The translations under genes were made by a program, and so were the position numbers. The notes below the pieces were generated by a model. It ran no database searches. It saw nothing but the letters and a program-made list of their open reading frames with translations, and was not told the DNA's origin. DNA of 34,772 bases from Anaerolineales bacterium (lineage in GTDB: Bacteria > Chloroflexota > Anaerolineae > Anaerolineales > Villigracilaceae), in assembly GCA_014860805.1 (NCBI GenBank), contig JACZJB010000042.1, positions 1-34,772 on the forward strand, given 5' to 3'. Below are positions 14,867 to 22,356 of this stretch, one piece after another; the stretch's first letter is position 1; each line of letters opens with the position of its first letter.

Positions 14867-16018
14867 CTATTTACCCAACACCGTTTCAATAATCCCAACA
14901 TAGCCGCGCGCGGTCTTTTCCAATTCAAGCAGGCTGAGTTGTTCATCCACCACGTGCGCGTCCCATTCTGCGCCGGGGCCGAATCCGATGGTTGGCACGC
15001 CTGCTACGCCCATGCTATAAGCGGCGTTCGTGCAAAAGCGATAGGCGCCCAGCTTCGGGTCCAGGCCAGAGGCGCGGAGTCCCTTCAATGCCAGTTGGAC
15101 GAATTCATTCTCTTCATCCAATTCCCAGGCAGGGAAGAATTTTTCCGCGTGCAGGGTTTTGCCGGTATAGGTGAGGTGGTCACTGCTGGCGATCTTCGCC
15201 GTGAAATTTACATCTTTCAATGCAGGCAGAGACGTGATCTCGTCCAACACGCCTTGCGGGGTTTCGCCCGGCAGCAGGCGGCGGTCATAGGTCACTTTGC
15301 AGCGGGAGGGAGTAACCGAATAAGCGGGATATGGCTCCGAGATGATGTCGGTCAGCGCGAGGATGGCGGGACCCATCAACGGGTGTTCTCCCAGTTTCAA
15401 TTTTTCAATTTCAGCGATGACCTTTGTCATCAAATGCACGGCGTTCACGCCCAATTGTGGAGAAGAGGAATGCGCGGGTTTGCCGATGGTTTCAAGGTGA
15501 ATCTCCGCACGCCCGCGCCCGCCGCGTGCAAGGTTGAGCTGGGTTGCTTCGCCGATGACAACAAAATCTGGTTTGACCTCGTCCATCACGGCTTTGAGCG
15601 CGCCGCCTTCGTACACTTCTTCCAGCACCGAAGCGGAGACGATGACCGTGCCATGCAGTTTACTTTTGTCCACACTTGCGGCGGCGTGGATCATTGCGGC
15701 GAGCGAGCCTTTCATGTCCATCACGCCGCGCCCGTACATGTGTGTGTCAGTCACTTCTGCGCCGAAAGGGGCGCGAGACCAGACTGATCCGGGAGCGATT
15801 CCCACCGTATCCGTGTGCGCATCAAAAAGCAGAGTCTTACCCGGATGCGCCCCTCGCATCGTTCCCACCACGGAGCCGTATCTGTCAACCCAAACCTGAT
15901 CAAAGCTGAGAGCATTCATCTCGTCCATGACGAGCTTGCTTACAGCGCCTTCTTCGCCAGACAAACTTTGCTGGCGGACGATCTTCTGCGTGAATTCGAT
16001 CAGGGCTTCAATATCCAT
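14867..16018 (-). CDS. M20-family hydrolase, YgeY-like (selenium metabolism-linked type)
   Basis: 383 residues from ATG 16018, which has TTGGAG 6 nt upstream; an in-frame extension to 16066 is unsupported. It is a zinc-dependent amidohydrolase of the ArgE/DapE/M20 fold with metal ligands visible: His68 in FDAHTDTVG, Asp101 in GVMDMKG, Glu133/134 in VLEEVYEGGA, Glu157 in IGEATQ, and a late His in WDAHVVDEQ. The signatures TPSRCKVTYDRRLLPGETPQGVLDEI, LPAL, FFPAWELDEENEFVQLALKG and GVPTIGFGPG track E. coli YgeY closely. That family is annotated as selenium metabolism-linked because its occurrence correlates with selD; its substrate is unknown. It is the first gene of a tight three-gene operon with the UGA-containing MerB-like gene and a transporter. 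Confidence 0.82.
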   Translation of the reverse strand: MDIEALIEFTQKIVRQQSLSGEEGAVSKLVMDEMNALSFDQVWVDRYGSVVGTMRGAHPGKTLLFDAHTDTVGIAPGSVWSRAPFGAEVTDTHMYGRGVMDMKGSLAAMIHAAASVDKSKLHGTVIVSASVLEEVYEGGALKAVMDEVKPDFVVIGEATQLNLARGGRGRAEIHLETIGKPAHSSSPQLGVNAVHLMTKVIAEIEKLKLGEHPLMGPAILALTDIISEPYPAYSVTPSRCKVTYDRRLLPGETPQGVLDEITSLPALKDVNFTAKIASSDHLTYTGKTLHAEKFFPAWELDEENEFVQLALKGLRASGLDPKLGAYRFCTNAAYSMGVAGVPTIGFGPGAEWDAHVVDEQLSLLELEKTARGYVGIIETVLGK

Positions 16019-16031
16019 GTGTCTCCAATTT

Positions 16032-16134
16032 ATGACATCCTGAGGGTAGCGAAGGATCACTACCATTACTTGAAGTCATGATAATCTAAAGTAGAGACCC
16101 TTCGGTCACGAAGAACGCTCCCTCAAGGTGACAT
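16032..16134. repeat. Pair of inverted dispersed-repeat copies
   Basis: The left arm (about 16032-16059) contains ATGACATCCTGAGGG and GCGAAGGATC. The right arm (about 16094-16134) reads GAGACCCTTCGGTC then GCTCCCTCAAGGTGACAT. The right arm is the reverse-complement form of the same TGACA-CCTGAGGG-GCGAAGG element. It fills the spacer between the HMG-CoA reductase and YgeY-like genes. Confidence 0.55.
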
Positions 16135-16145
16135 GATTAGGCATT

Positions 16146-17432
16146 TTATTTTCCGCTCAGCGATTTCAAAATCTCTTCCGCGCGGTCAATTCTTACAACC
16201 TTCTCAGCCACCATTTGTGCGGCGACTTTTTCGATCAACTCTCCGCTGGCGCCTGTGGCGATGGCGACTTGCCTTGCGTGTAGCGACATGTGTCCGCGCT
16301 GGATGCCTTCGGTGGCGAGGGCACGCAGGGCCGCCATGTTTTGAGCGAGTCCGACGGAGACGATGATCTGCGCGAGTTCGTTGGCAGTTTTGACGCCCAT
16401 TAATTTGACAGCGGCTTGCGCAGCCGGGTGGACTTTGGTCGCGCCTCCAACAATGCCAACAGCCATTGGCATTTCTAATGTGCCGACCAGATTACCGTCT
16501 TTATCTTTGCCCCAGGTGGAGAGGGAGGTGTATTTGCCAGAGCGGGCAGCGTAGGCATGGGCTCCTGCTTCGATAGCGCGCCAATCATTGCCTGTGGCGA
16601 GGACAACCGCATCCACGCCGTTCATGATGCCTTTATTGTGGGTGGCGGCGCGGTACGGGTCAGAGGCGGCGAAGGCATACGCGGCGATAATCCCATCACG
16701 GACCGCTTCGCCGTTGAATTCGTCGGCGGCCATGGTCAATTCATTAACAGGGATGGTCGCACGTACACGCGCAATTCTGCGGTCTGCCAAATTGGAGAGA
16801 ATTTTCAGGTGGATTTTCCCGCCCGTGATGGTTTCGATCTGCGGAGCAAGCTTTTCGCAAGCCGTGTTGACTGCGTTCGCGCCCATCGCATCTCGCACAT
16901 CATAGATGAGATGAATGACGATGAATGCGCCGATGGGGGAGTCGTTGATCACGCGGACTTCGAGGTCGCGCGCGCCGCCGCCGAATTTCTTGAGAATCGG
17001 GTCTATCTCATCGGCAATGGCGAGCAGTTCGGCTTTGTGCTCATAGACTTTCAGCTTGGCTTCTTCCACATTCACCACGTTGATGAGCTGCATTTGGCCG
17101 ATCATCAACGGGTCGGTGGTAGTGGCGTGGAATCCGCCGCCTGCGCGGACAAGTTTTGCCATGAACGAAGCGCCTGCCACCACAGACGGCTCCTCCACGA
17201 CGAAGGGCACGAGCACATCGCGCCCATTCACCATGAAGTTGAGTCCAATGCCGAGGGGCAGGGAATGCATGCCGACCACGTTTTCGATCATGTGGTCAGC
17301 TGATTCAGCAGAGAGTCCGCCTGTGGTCCACGGGGCAAGATCGGATGGGGAGAGATGCGCTGCGTCCGCAAGTTTGGCGCGGCGTTCTTCGATGGTCAGG
17401 TTGTAAAATCCAGAGATGCGGGAAGTTGTCAT
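16146..17432 (-). CDS. Hydroxymethylglutaryl-CoA reductase, class II
   Basis: 428 residues from ATG 17432, the same length as the Pseudomonas mevalonii enzyme, which it resembles along its whole length; a TTG at 17468 is an unlikely start. It converts HMG-CoA to mevalonate with NAD(P)H. Catalytic residues are present: Glu81 in VVEEPSVVAGAS, Lys267 in ATHNKGIMNG, Asp283 in ATGNDWRAIEAG and His381 in RGHMSLHARQ. DAMGANAVNT marks the cofactor domain, and IENVVGMHSLPLGIGLNF is the class II start. In P. mevalonii this enzyme is degradative. Here the nearby HMGS and DUF35 genes point to biosynthetic use for isoprenoids. No mevalonate kinase or decarboxylase genes are in the window. Confidence 0.95.
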   Translation of the reverse strand: MTTSRISGFYNLTIEERRAKLADAAHLSPSDLAPWTTGGLSAESADHMIENVVGMHSLPLGIGLNFMVNGRDVLVPFVVEEPSVVAGASFMAKLVRAGGGFHATTTDPLMIGQMQLINVVNVEEAKLKVYEHKAELLAIADEIDPILKKFGGGARDLEVRVINDSPIGAFIVIHLIYDVRDAMGANAVNTACEKLAPQIETITGGKIHLKILSNLADRRIARVRATIPVNELTMAADEFNGEAVRDGIIAAYAFAASDPYRAATHNKGIMNGVDAVVLATGNDWRAIEAGAHAYAARSGKYTSLSTWGKDKDGNLVGTLEMPMAVGIVGGATKVHPAAQAAVKLMGVKTANELAQIIVSVGLAQNMAALRALATEGIQRGHMSLHARQVAIATGASGELIEKVAAQMVAEKVVRIDRAEEILKSLSGK

Positions 17433-17493
17433 AGTAGTTGTTCCAAGTATAGTTTGGCTTTCTTTCAAATTCTATCAAAAAGCGTTTATTCAT

Positions 17494-17499
17494 TATAAT
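17494..17499 (+). promoter_or_regulatory. TATAAT -10 box upstream of acyltransferase gene
   Basis: A perfect TATAAT about 45 nt before the start, with only a poor -35 (CTATCA, 17 nt upstream). The surrounding ATTCATTATAATGTCT recurs as ATTGATTATAATGTCT at 18725-18740 before the sensor kinase gene. Confidence 0.35.
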
Positions 17500-17543
17500 G
17501 TCTTGAAATATTTTGAGACCACCTTTAATTCATAGGAAGGATT

Positions 17544-18671
17544 TTGATTCTATTTATGATTCCGGGTCTGGATGGTCTACGGGCAATTGCATTTTTACTA
17601 GTATTTGGGTTTCATACTGAATACCTTGAATTTGGCTGGGTGGGGGTACAGCTCTTTTTTGTTCTCTCAGGTTTTTTAATCACAAATATCCTTGTGAAAA
17701 TGAAGGATGAGTATGGCCCGCGAGACTATTTTGTTAAGTTTTATGGCAGGCGGTTTCTGCGTATCTTTCCCTTGTATTATTTTTACCTTGTTTTGGTACT
17801 CGGCCTGACTTTTTTCTTTATTAATATCGGATACAAAACCAGTGTGATGAAACTGTTTCAGGAGCAACTTCCTTATGCTCTTACATACATTTATAATTTT
17901 CATTATGCCAGTGCTGATTACCGTCATTTGAATTTTCTCGTGCATTTTTGGTCTTTGTCTGTGGAGGAGCAGTTCTATATTTTTTGGCCTCTGTTTATTT
18001 TTCTGACTCCCAAACAATATCGAAAATCATTTTTTGTTTTTGTGGCCTTGTTTGGGCCAGTTGCCAGGTTTTTTATGGATTTTGTTTTTCGGGGAGGCTT
18101 GTTTTCGTCACTAAACCCAATGGCTCCTATGGCGTTATATCCGATCACCTTTAATCATTTGGACGCATTCGCGTTCGGTGCGCTGCTGACTGTATTCCGC
18201 ATTCCCAAGCCTAGGTTGCAATTTGTTATTCTGACTATTCTTCTGCCTGTAGCAGCATTTTTGTGGCAGTTCGTCTCTGTCGGGGATGTGAGTTCCTTGC
18301 AGAGCCTTGGATATTCTTTCTTGATGCCTGTTGGTTATCAATTTGTTTGGGGGTATTCTGCTTTGAATTATTATTTTGCTGTATTGGTCTTTGCAGTGGT
18401 GAGCGAGGGAGCGTTTACAGATTTTCTGAATAACAAGGTCCTTCGGTACCTTGGAAAGATCTCATACGGTTTGTATGTTTATCACAATGGAGTCCTCTGG
18501 TTTGCTTACAGGCTGCGGGATTTTGGCGTTGGAGAGGAATATATTAAGCCTATTTCCGCGCTGGTCACATTTTTGACGACTTTGTTGTTGGCTTCGTTGA
18601 CTTATTATTTGGTTGAAAAACCATTGCTTAATTTAAAGGATCAATTTTTTCCGACTTCCGGTAAAAATTAG
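17544..18671 (+). CDS. Acyltransferase family 3 membrane protein (OafA/YrhL-like)
   Basis: 375 residues with about ten membrane helices. Family signatures are present: PGLDGLRAIAFLLVFGFH (the catalytic H motif region), GWVGVQLFFVLSGFLIT, FYGRRFLRIFPLYYF, HFWSLSVEEQFYIFWP, and a late LGKISYGLYVYHNGVLW followed by TYYLVEKPLLNLK. These proteins acylate (often O-acetylate) surface sugars using cytoplasmic acyl-CoA. There is no C-terminal SGNH domain. Start is TTG 17544 (core AGGA 6 nt upstream) or ATG 17556 (ribosome-binding site far). It is divergent from the HMG-CoA reductase gene. Target glycan unknown. Confidence 0.87.
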   Translation: MILFMIPGLDGLRAIAFLLVFGFHTEYLEFGWVGVQLFFVLSGFLITNILVKMKDEYGPRDYFVKFYGRRFLRIFPLYYFYLVLVLGLTFFFINIGYKTSVMKLFQEQLPYALTYIYNFHYASADYRHLNFLVHFWSLSVEEQFYIFWPLFIFLTPKQYRKSFFVFVALFGPVARFFMDFVFRGGLFSSLNPMAPMALYPITFNHLDAFAFGALLTVFRIPKPRLQFVILTILLPVAAFLWQFVSVGDVSSLQSLGYSFLMPVGYQFVWGYSALNYYFAVLVFAVVSEGAFTDFLNNKVLRYLGKISYGLYVYHNGVLWFAYRLRDFGVGEEYIKPISALVTFLTTLLLASLTYYLVEKPLLNLKDQFFPTSGKN

Positions 18672-18755
18672 TATTTCCTATGTAATAGTCTCATTTGAAG
18701 GCAGAAAGGCTCAAAAAGCAGTGAATTGATTATAATGTCTGCGAGGTGTCTTTTC

Positions 18756-20441
18756 ATGTTATTAACCCGTGAACAATTGCAGGAACGATTATTTGCCCTT
18801 CATCGCGCCAGTTTGGAACTGGTGAAGGATGTTTCGCTCGAGACCTTGCTTGAACGTATTGCCTCCACAGCCTGTGAACAGTCGGATGCGCGTTATGCCG
18901 CTCTGGGGGTTTTGGATGATGACGGCAAATTGAAGCAGTTTATTTCCGTTGGGATGACCGAGCAACAGATCAAAAGAATAGCGCATCCGCCTGTCGGCAA
19001 AGGATTGATCGGCGAGTTGATGGATACCCAGACTCCGATCCGCCTGAAAATTCTTCAGGAGCACCCTGCTTCGGTGGGATTTCCTGAAAATCATCCGCGC
19101 ATGGTTTCTTTTTTGGGAGTACCGATCCGCACGGGGGATAAACAACTTGGTCAAATTTATCTCACCGAAAAAATCGATTCGGTTGAATTCACGCCTGACG
19201 ATGAAATGATCATCCAGATGCTTGCCGGGTATGCTGCTACAGCCATTACAAATGCGCGGCTGTACGAGCAGATGAAGGAGCGCGACCTCGCGCTGACCCG
19301 CCGCAACGTGGATATGTCCCTGTTGAACGGGATCGCTTCCACCTTAACCTCCAGCCTGGAACTCGACGAGATTCTTAATAAGACCCTTGGGCTTGTGATG
19401 AACTACATGAAAGTGGAAGCAGGCGAGATTTTCCTCCTGGAAGAAGATAAGAACACCTTGCGCATGGTGCTGCACCGTGGTCAGGCGGCGGAAGCCTTCT
19501 GGAGGCGGAATATTTTCAACGTAGGGGATGGTTATCCGGGTTTGGTAGCCAAAAGCCGCCAGCCGTTGATCAGCCGTCAGCTTGCGGATGATGCGAATTT
19601 CCTTCGTGATGCCGTAGTGGAAGCAGGCTTTCAGCAAATTGCCTGTATCCCTTTACTTTCCGGTGAAAATTTGATGGGTGTGATGAGCGTTGCCACACGT
19701 GGAACCGATCCATTTGACGAACGAAACATCCAAATGCTGACAGCGTTGGGTGCCTGGGCGGGACTTTCCATCGAAAATGCCCGCCTGCATGCCAACGCGC
19801 GCCGCCTGGCTGTGCTGGAAGAACGTGACCGCATCGGCATGGATTTACATGATGGCATTATTCAATCCATTTACGGCGTGGGTCTGGCACTGGAGGGGGT
19901 TCGTCTCACCTTAAGTGAAGACCCTGACGCAGCTAAAGGGAGAATCAACCATGCAATTGATGGATTGAACCAGGCGATTCGTGATATCCGTGCCTATATT
20001 CTGGACTTGCGGCCGCGTCAATTGGGTGCGGAAGGCTTGTTGAATGGTATAAAACGTCTTATAGCCGAATATCGCGCCAATACATTCTCCGAAGTTCATT
20101 TCACAGGCCCCGATTCAGATCTAAAAGACCTGCCTCAGACCCAATCATTGACCTTGTTCCACATCTGCCAGGAAGCATTGGCCAACGCTGCCAAGCATGC
20201 CAAGGCGAAAAGTGTGCAGGTCGCCATCTGGACGACGGATGACCGCGCATTAATGGAGATCCGTGATGATGGAAAAGGCTTTGATCTTGATGGCATGCGC
20301 ACTTCCATAGGTCATGGACTCGCCAATATGCAGACTCGTGCTCATGCAGTGGGCGGTGATATCGATATTTCATCCATTGTTGGGGAGGGAACTACCATAC
20401 TTGTATGGGTTCCACGCGTAATTAAAAAAACAAACGCATAA
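18756..20441 (+). CDS. GAF-domain sensor histidine kinase (HisKA_3, NarX/LiaS-like)
   Basis: 561 residues from ATG 18756, with GAGGTG about 8 nt upstream; an in-frame TTG at 18726 would add ten residues. Two GAF domains (about residues 25-180 and 190-345) are followed by a HisKA_3 dimerisation/phosphoacceptor helix, EERDRIGMDLHDGIIQSIYG, with phosphorylatable His365. The HATPase domain has the N-box HICQEALANAAKHAKA and G-boxes IRDDGKGFD and GHGLANMQTRAHAVGG. No membrane segment is visible, so it is a cytoplasmic sensor of a small ligand or redox/light signal through GAF domains. No response regulator gene is adjacent; it is an orphan kinase lying just before dnaA. Confidence 0.92.
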   Translation: MLLTREQLQERLFALHRASLELVKDVSLETLLERIASTACEQSDARYAALGVLDDDGKLKQFISVGMTEQQIKRIAHPPVGKGLIGELMDTQTPIRLKILQEHPASVGFPENHPRMVSFLGVPIRTGDKQLGQIYLTEKIDSVEFTPDDEMIIQMLAGYAATAITNARLYEQMKERDLALTRRNVDMSLLNGIASTLTSSLELDEILNKTLGLVMNYMKVEAGEIFLLEEDKNTLRMVLHRGQAAEAFWRRNIFNVGDGYPGLVAKSRQPLISRQLADDANFLRDAVVEAGFQQIACIPLLSGENLMGVMSVATRGTDPFDERNIQMLTALGAWAGLSIENARLHANARRLAVLEERDRIGMDLHDGIIQSIYGVGLALEGVRLTLSEDPDAAKGRINHAIDGLNQAIRDIRAYILDLRPRQLGAEGLLNGIKRLIAEYRANTFSEVHFTGPDSDLKDLPQTQSLTLFHICQEALANAAKHAKAKSVQVAIWTTDDRALMEIRDDGKGFDLDGMRTSIGHGLANMQTRAHAVGGDIDISSIVGEGTTILVWVPRVIKKTNA

Positions 20442-20516
20442 TTCTTTGATTTACACAAAATGAATCACAGGAACCCGAGTCTCATTTACAACGAATCAAA
20501 AAAGTTTTACTTAACA

Positions 20517-20669
20517 ATTCTTTAACATAGATATGCCTTCCATGACCAAAAAGCACCCTCTCCACCCATATATGGGGGGTGGCGGCAGGGTACAAGGCGC
20601 AAGTGGCTGAAACACTCGTTCTATAACATAACAATATCGTTCATGAATACGAGATGATTCTTTAACATA
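20517..20669. repeat. Exact 13-bp direct repeat upstream of dnaA
   Basis: ATTCTTTAACATA occurs at 20517-20529 and again at 20657-20669, 140 bp apart. Related words lie between and after them (ATAACATAACAAT near 20635, TTTTTAACTTAACG near 20693). They could be protein-binding sites for dnaA control. Confidence 0.5.
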
Positions 20670-20703
20670 ACCCAACCTTAAAAAAACACATCTTTTTAAC
20701 TTA

Positions 20704-20832
20704 ACGTAGGTTGAACGCCTGTTATCATTTCAAAGTATCTGCTAGAATGAAACCACGCTGATATAAAGGATGTTTGCCCCACACATCCGAATCCCGCAAG
20801 ACTCTTTACAAAAAAATTACAAGAACCTACGT
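20704..20832. repeat. 9-bp inverted repeat flanking the dnaA promoter
   Basis: ACGTAGGTT (20704-20712) and AACCTACGT (20824-20832) are exact reverse complements. With one extra base the match extends to CTTAACGTAGGTT versus AACCTACGTCTAAG. The promoter-like sequence lies between them. Confidence 0.45.
20740..20748 (+). promoter_or_regulatory. Extended -10 promoter candidate for dnaA
   Basis: TGCTAGAAT is an extended -10 (TGn plus TAGAAT). No good -35 is visible at 17 nt. It would give a leader of about 150 nt before ATG 20906. Confidence 0.4.
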
Positions 20833-20905
20833 CTAAGCCGCAATTAAAGGCGGGTTAGTTCAATATACTCTGAAAAACAAATACTTTTCACATTGAGGAA
20901 TGCTT

Positions 20906-22258
20906 ATGAACGCAGAGCAGGCTTGGCAGTCAGTACTCGCACAACTTCAAATGGAAATGCCCCGCGCATCCTTCGACACATGGGTGCGCGATTCGCGTCC
21001 TTTGGCATACGAAAACGGAATGATCACCGTTGGCGTACGCAATGCATATGCGCGTGACTGGCTCGAGAACCGCCTGGCGACCAATGTCAGCAAATTATTG
21101 ATCGATATTCTCAACTCGAACGTTGCCGTCAAGTTCGTTGTTTCCCAATCGGAAGAAAACGCCTCCACCACTGACCTTGAACCTGATGCCTCTTCCATTG
21201 AAATAACGCCGCCTGAGCCAAAACCCCGCCACGTGACCTTGAATCCGCGCTACACGTTCGATACGTACGTCGTCGGCTCTGGCAACCGCCTTGCACATGC
21301 GGCTTGTCAGGCAGTAGCAGAGAAACCCGCCCGTGCCTACAATCCGCTTTTTCTCTACGGCGGTGTGGGGCTCGGCAAAACACATCTTTTGCATGCCATT
21401 GGCAATGCCTGCCATGCCAGCGGACTTAACGTTCTTTACGTTTCCTCCGAAGAATTCACGAATGACATGATCAATGCCATTCGTACACACACCACTCAGG
21501 CATTCCGCGAGAAATACCGCTCAGCAGATGTCCTTCTTGTAGACGATATCCAGTTTATCGCTGGCAAGGAATCCACGCAGGAGGAATTCTTTCATACCTT
21601 CAACACCCTGCATGGACAGGATAAACAGATCATTGTTTCATCTGACCGCCCTCCCAAGTCTCTTGTCACGCTGGAAGAACGCCTGCGCTCCCGTTTCGAG
21701 TGGGGGTTAACCGCCGACATTCAGGCTCCCGACTTTGAAACCCGCCTAGCCATCCTGCGCTCCAAAGCCGAGCGCACAGGCCGTCAAATCTCAGATGAAA
21801 TTCTGGAAAGCGTCGCCAAGCAGGTTCAGTCCAATATCCGCGAACTGGAAGGCGCGCTCAACCGCATCATCGCTTTCGCAGACCTGAGTGGTTCCGCCCT
21901 CACCCCCAGCCTTGTGGAAGTAGCATTGGCAGATTTGATGCCTTCTCGAGGCGATATTGAACCGTCCCACGTAGTGGATTTGGTCGCCCGAAAATACAAT
22001 CTGACTGCCGAGAAACTCCTTGGCCGTGATCGCACAAAAGAGGTTGCTTATCCCCGCCAGATCGCCATGTACCTGCTGCGCGAGGAAGCAAAGATCTCTT
22101 TCCCGCAGATTGGTGAAGTCCTCGGCGGGCGCGACCACTCTACCGTCATGTCAGCCATCGAAAAGATCAAAGAGCAAATTCGCCATGGGGACAGCCGCCT
22201 GGAAAAAGACATCGCATCCATCAAACAGCAGTTGTACGATCAATCCGTACCTGCATAA
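20906..22258 (+). CDS. dnaA: Chromosomal replication initiator protein DnaA
   Basis: 450 residues from ATG 20906, which has GAGG 7 nt upstream; the in-frame ATG at 20900 overlaps that site. Domain I is residues 1-75 ([28 protein letters not shown]). Domain II is a short acidic linker. Domain III is AAA+ with Walker [17 protein letters not shown], Walker [14 protein letters not shown] and a sensor region [24 protein letters not shown]. Domain IV binds DNA through [27 protein letters not shown] and the signature [16 protein letters not shown]. It initiates replication at oriC. dnaN and recF, the usual neighbours, are absent; a membrane protein gene follows after a terminator. The next gene upstream is an orphan histidine kinase. 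Confidence 0.98.
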   Translation: MNAEQAWQSVLAQLQMEMPRASFDTWVRDSRPLAYENGMITVGVRNAYARDWLENRLATNVSKLLIDILNSNVAVKFVVSQSEENASTTDLEPDASSIEITPPEPKPRHVTLNPRYTFDTYVVGSGNRLAHAACQAVAEKPARAYNPLFLYGGVGLGKTHLLHAIGNACHASGLNVLYVSSEEFTNDMINAIRTHTTQAFREKYRSADVLLVDDIQFIAGKESTQEEFFHTFNTLHGQDKQIIVSSDRPPKSLVTLEERLRSRFEWGLTADIQAPDFETRLAILRSKAERTGRQISDEILESVAKQVQSNIRELEGALNRIIAFADLSGSALTPSLVEVALADLMPSRGDIEPSHVVDLVARKYNLTAEKLLGRDRTKEVAYPRQIAMYLLREEAKISFPQIGEVLGGRDHSTVMSAIEKIKEQIRHGDSRLEKDIASIKQQLYDQSVPA

Positions 22259-22280
22259 AACAAAACAGGAACAAAAATTA

Positions 22281-22314
22281 AAACAGGCGCACCCATTGGT
22301 GTGCCTGTTTTTTT
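22281..22314 (+). terminator. Rho-independent terminator after dnaA
   Basis: AAACAGGCGCACC (22281-22293) pairs with GGTGTGCCTGTTT (22298-22310) around CATT, with one G-U pair, and runs into a T-tract. Confidence 0.9.
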
Positions 22315-22325
22315 ATCCCCACTCT

Positions 22326-22350
22326 GACCTGTCAGGTCTTGTCTTATAAT
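22326..22350 (+). promoter_or_regulatory. Promoter with operator-like palindrome, probably leaderless
   Basis: GACCTG-T-CAGGTC (22326-22338) is a perfect inverted repeat in the -35 region. TATAAT follows at 22345-22350, only 6 nt before ATG 22357, so the transcript would start at or next to the start codon. Confidence 0.4.
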
Positions 22351-22356
22351 TGACGA

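Larger units (their letters stand above)
20442..20905. other. 464-nt region upstream of dnaA: regulatory, possible origin features
   Basis: No gene is seen here. It holds AT-rich segments rich in CTTAAC/TTTAACATA words, a hairpin around CCCATATATGGG (20565-20576, extended by CCACCC/GGGTGG), a 13-bp direct repeat, a 9-bp inverted repeat, a promoter and a long dnaA leader. The leader has a GGATGT/ACATCC hairpin at 20768-20788. Only two sites approach the relaxed DnaA box TTWTNCACA: ATTTACACA at 20449-20457 and CTTTTCACA at 20884-20892. Origin function is not established by this. Confidence 0.45.

Noticed and set aside
10885-17303. Long + strand frames (up to about 280 codons) antisense to thiolase, HMGS, YgeY-like and HMGR genes
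   Set aside because: They are antisense to well-recognised conserved enzymes and have His/Phe/Gln-rich shadow composition.
20555-20592. Terminator of the sensor kinase gene
   Set aside because: The GC-rich hairpin around CCCATATATGGG has no T-run and lies over 110 nt after the stop, so it was kept only as part of the intergenic description.
20442-20905. Confident oriC call
   Set aside because: Only two relaxed DnaA-box-like sites are found and GC skew cannot be computed here. Left as a possibility.
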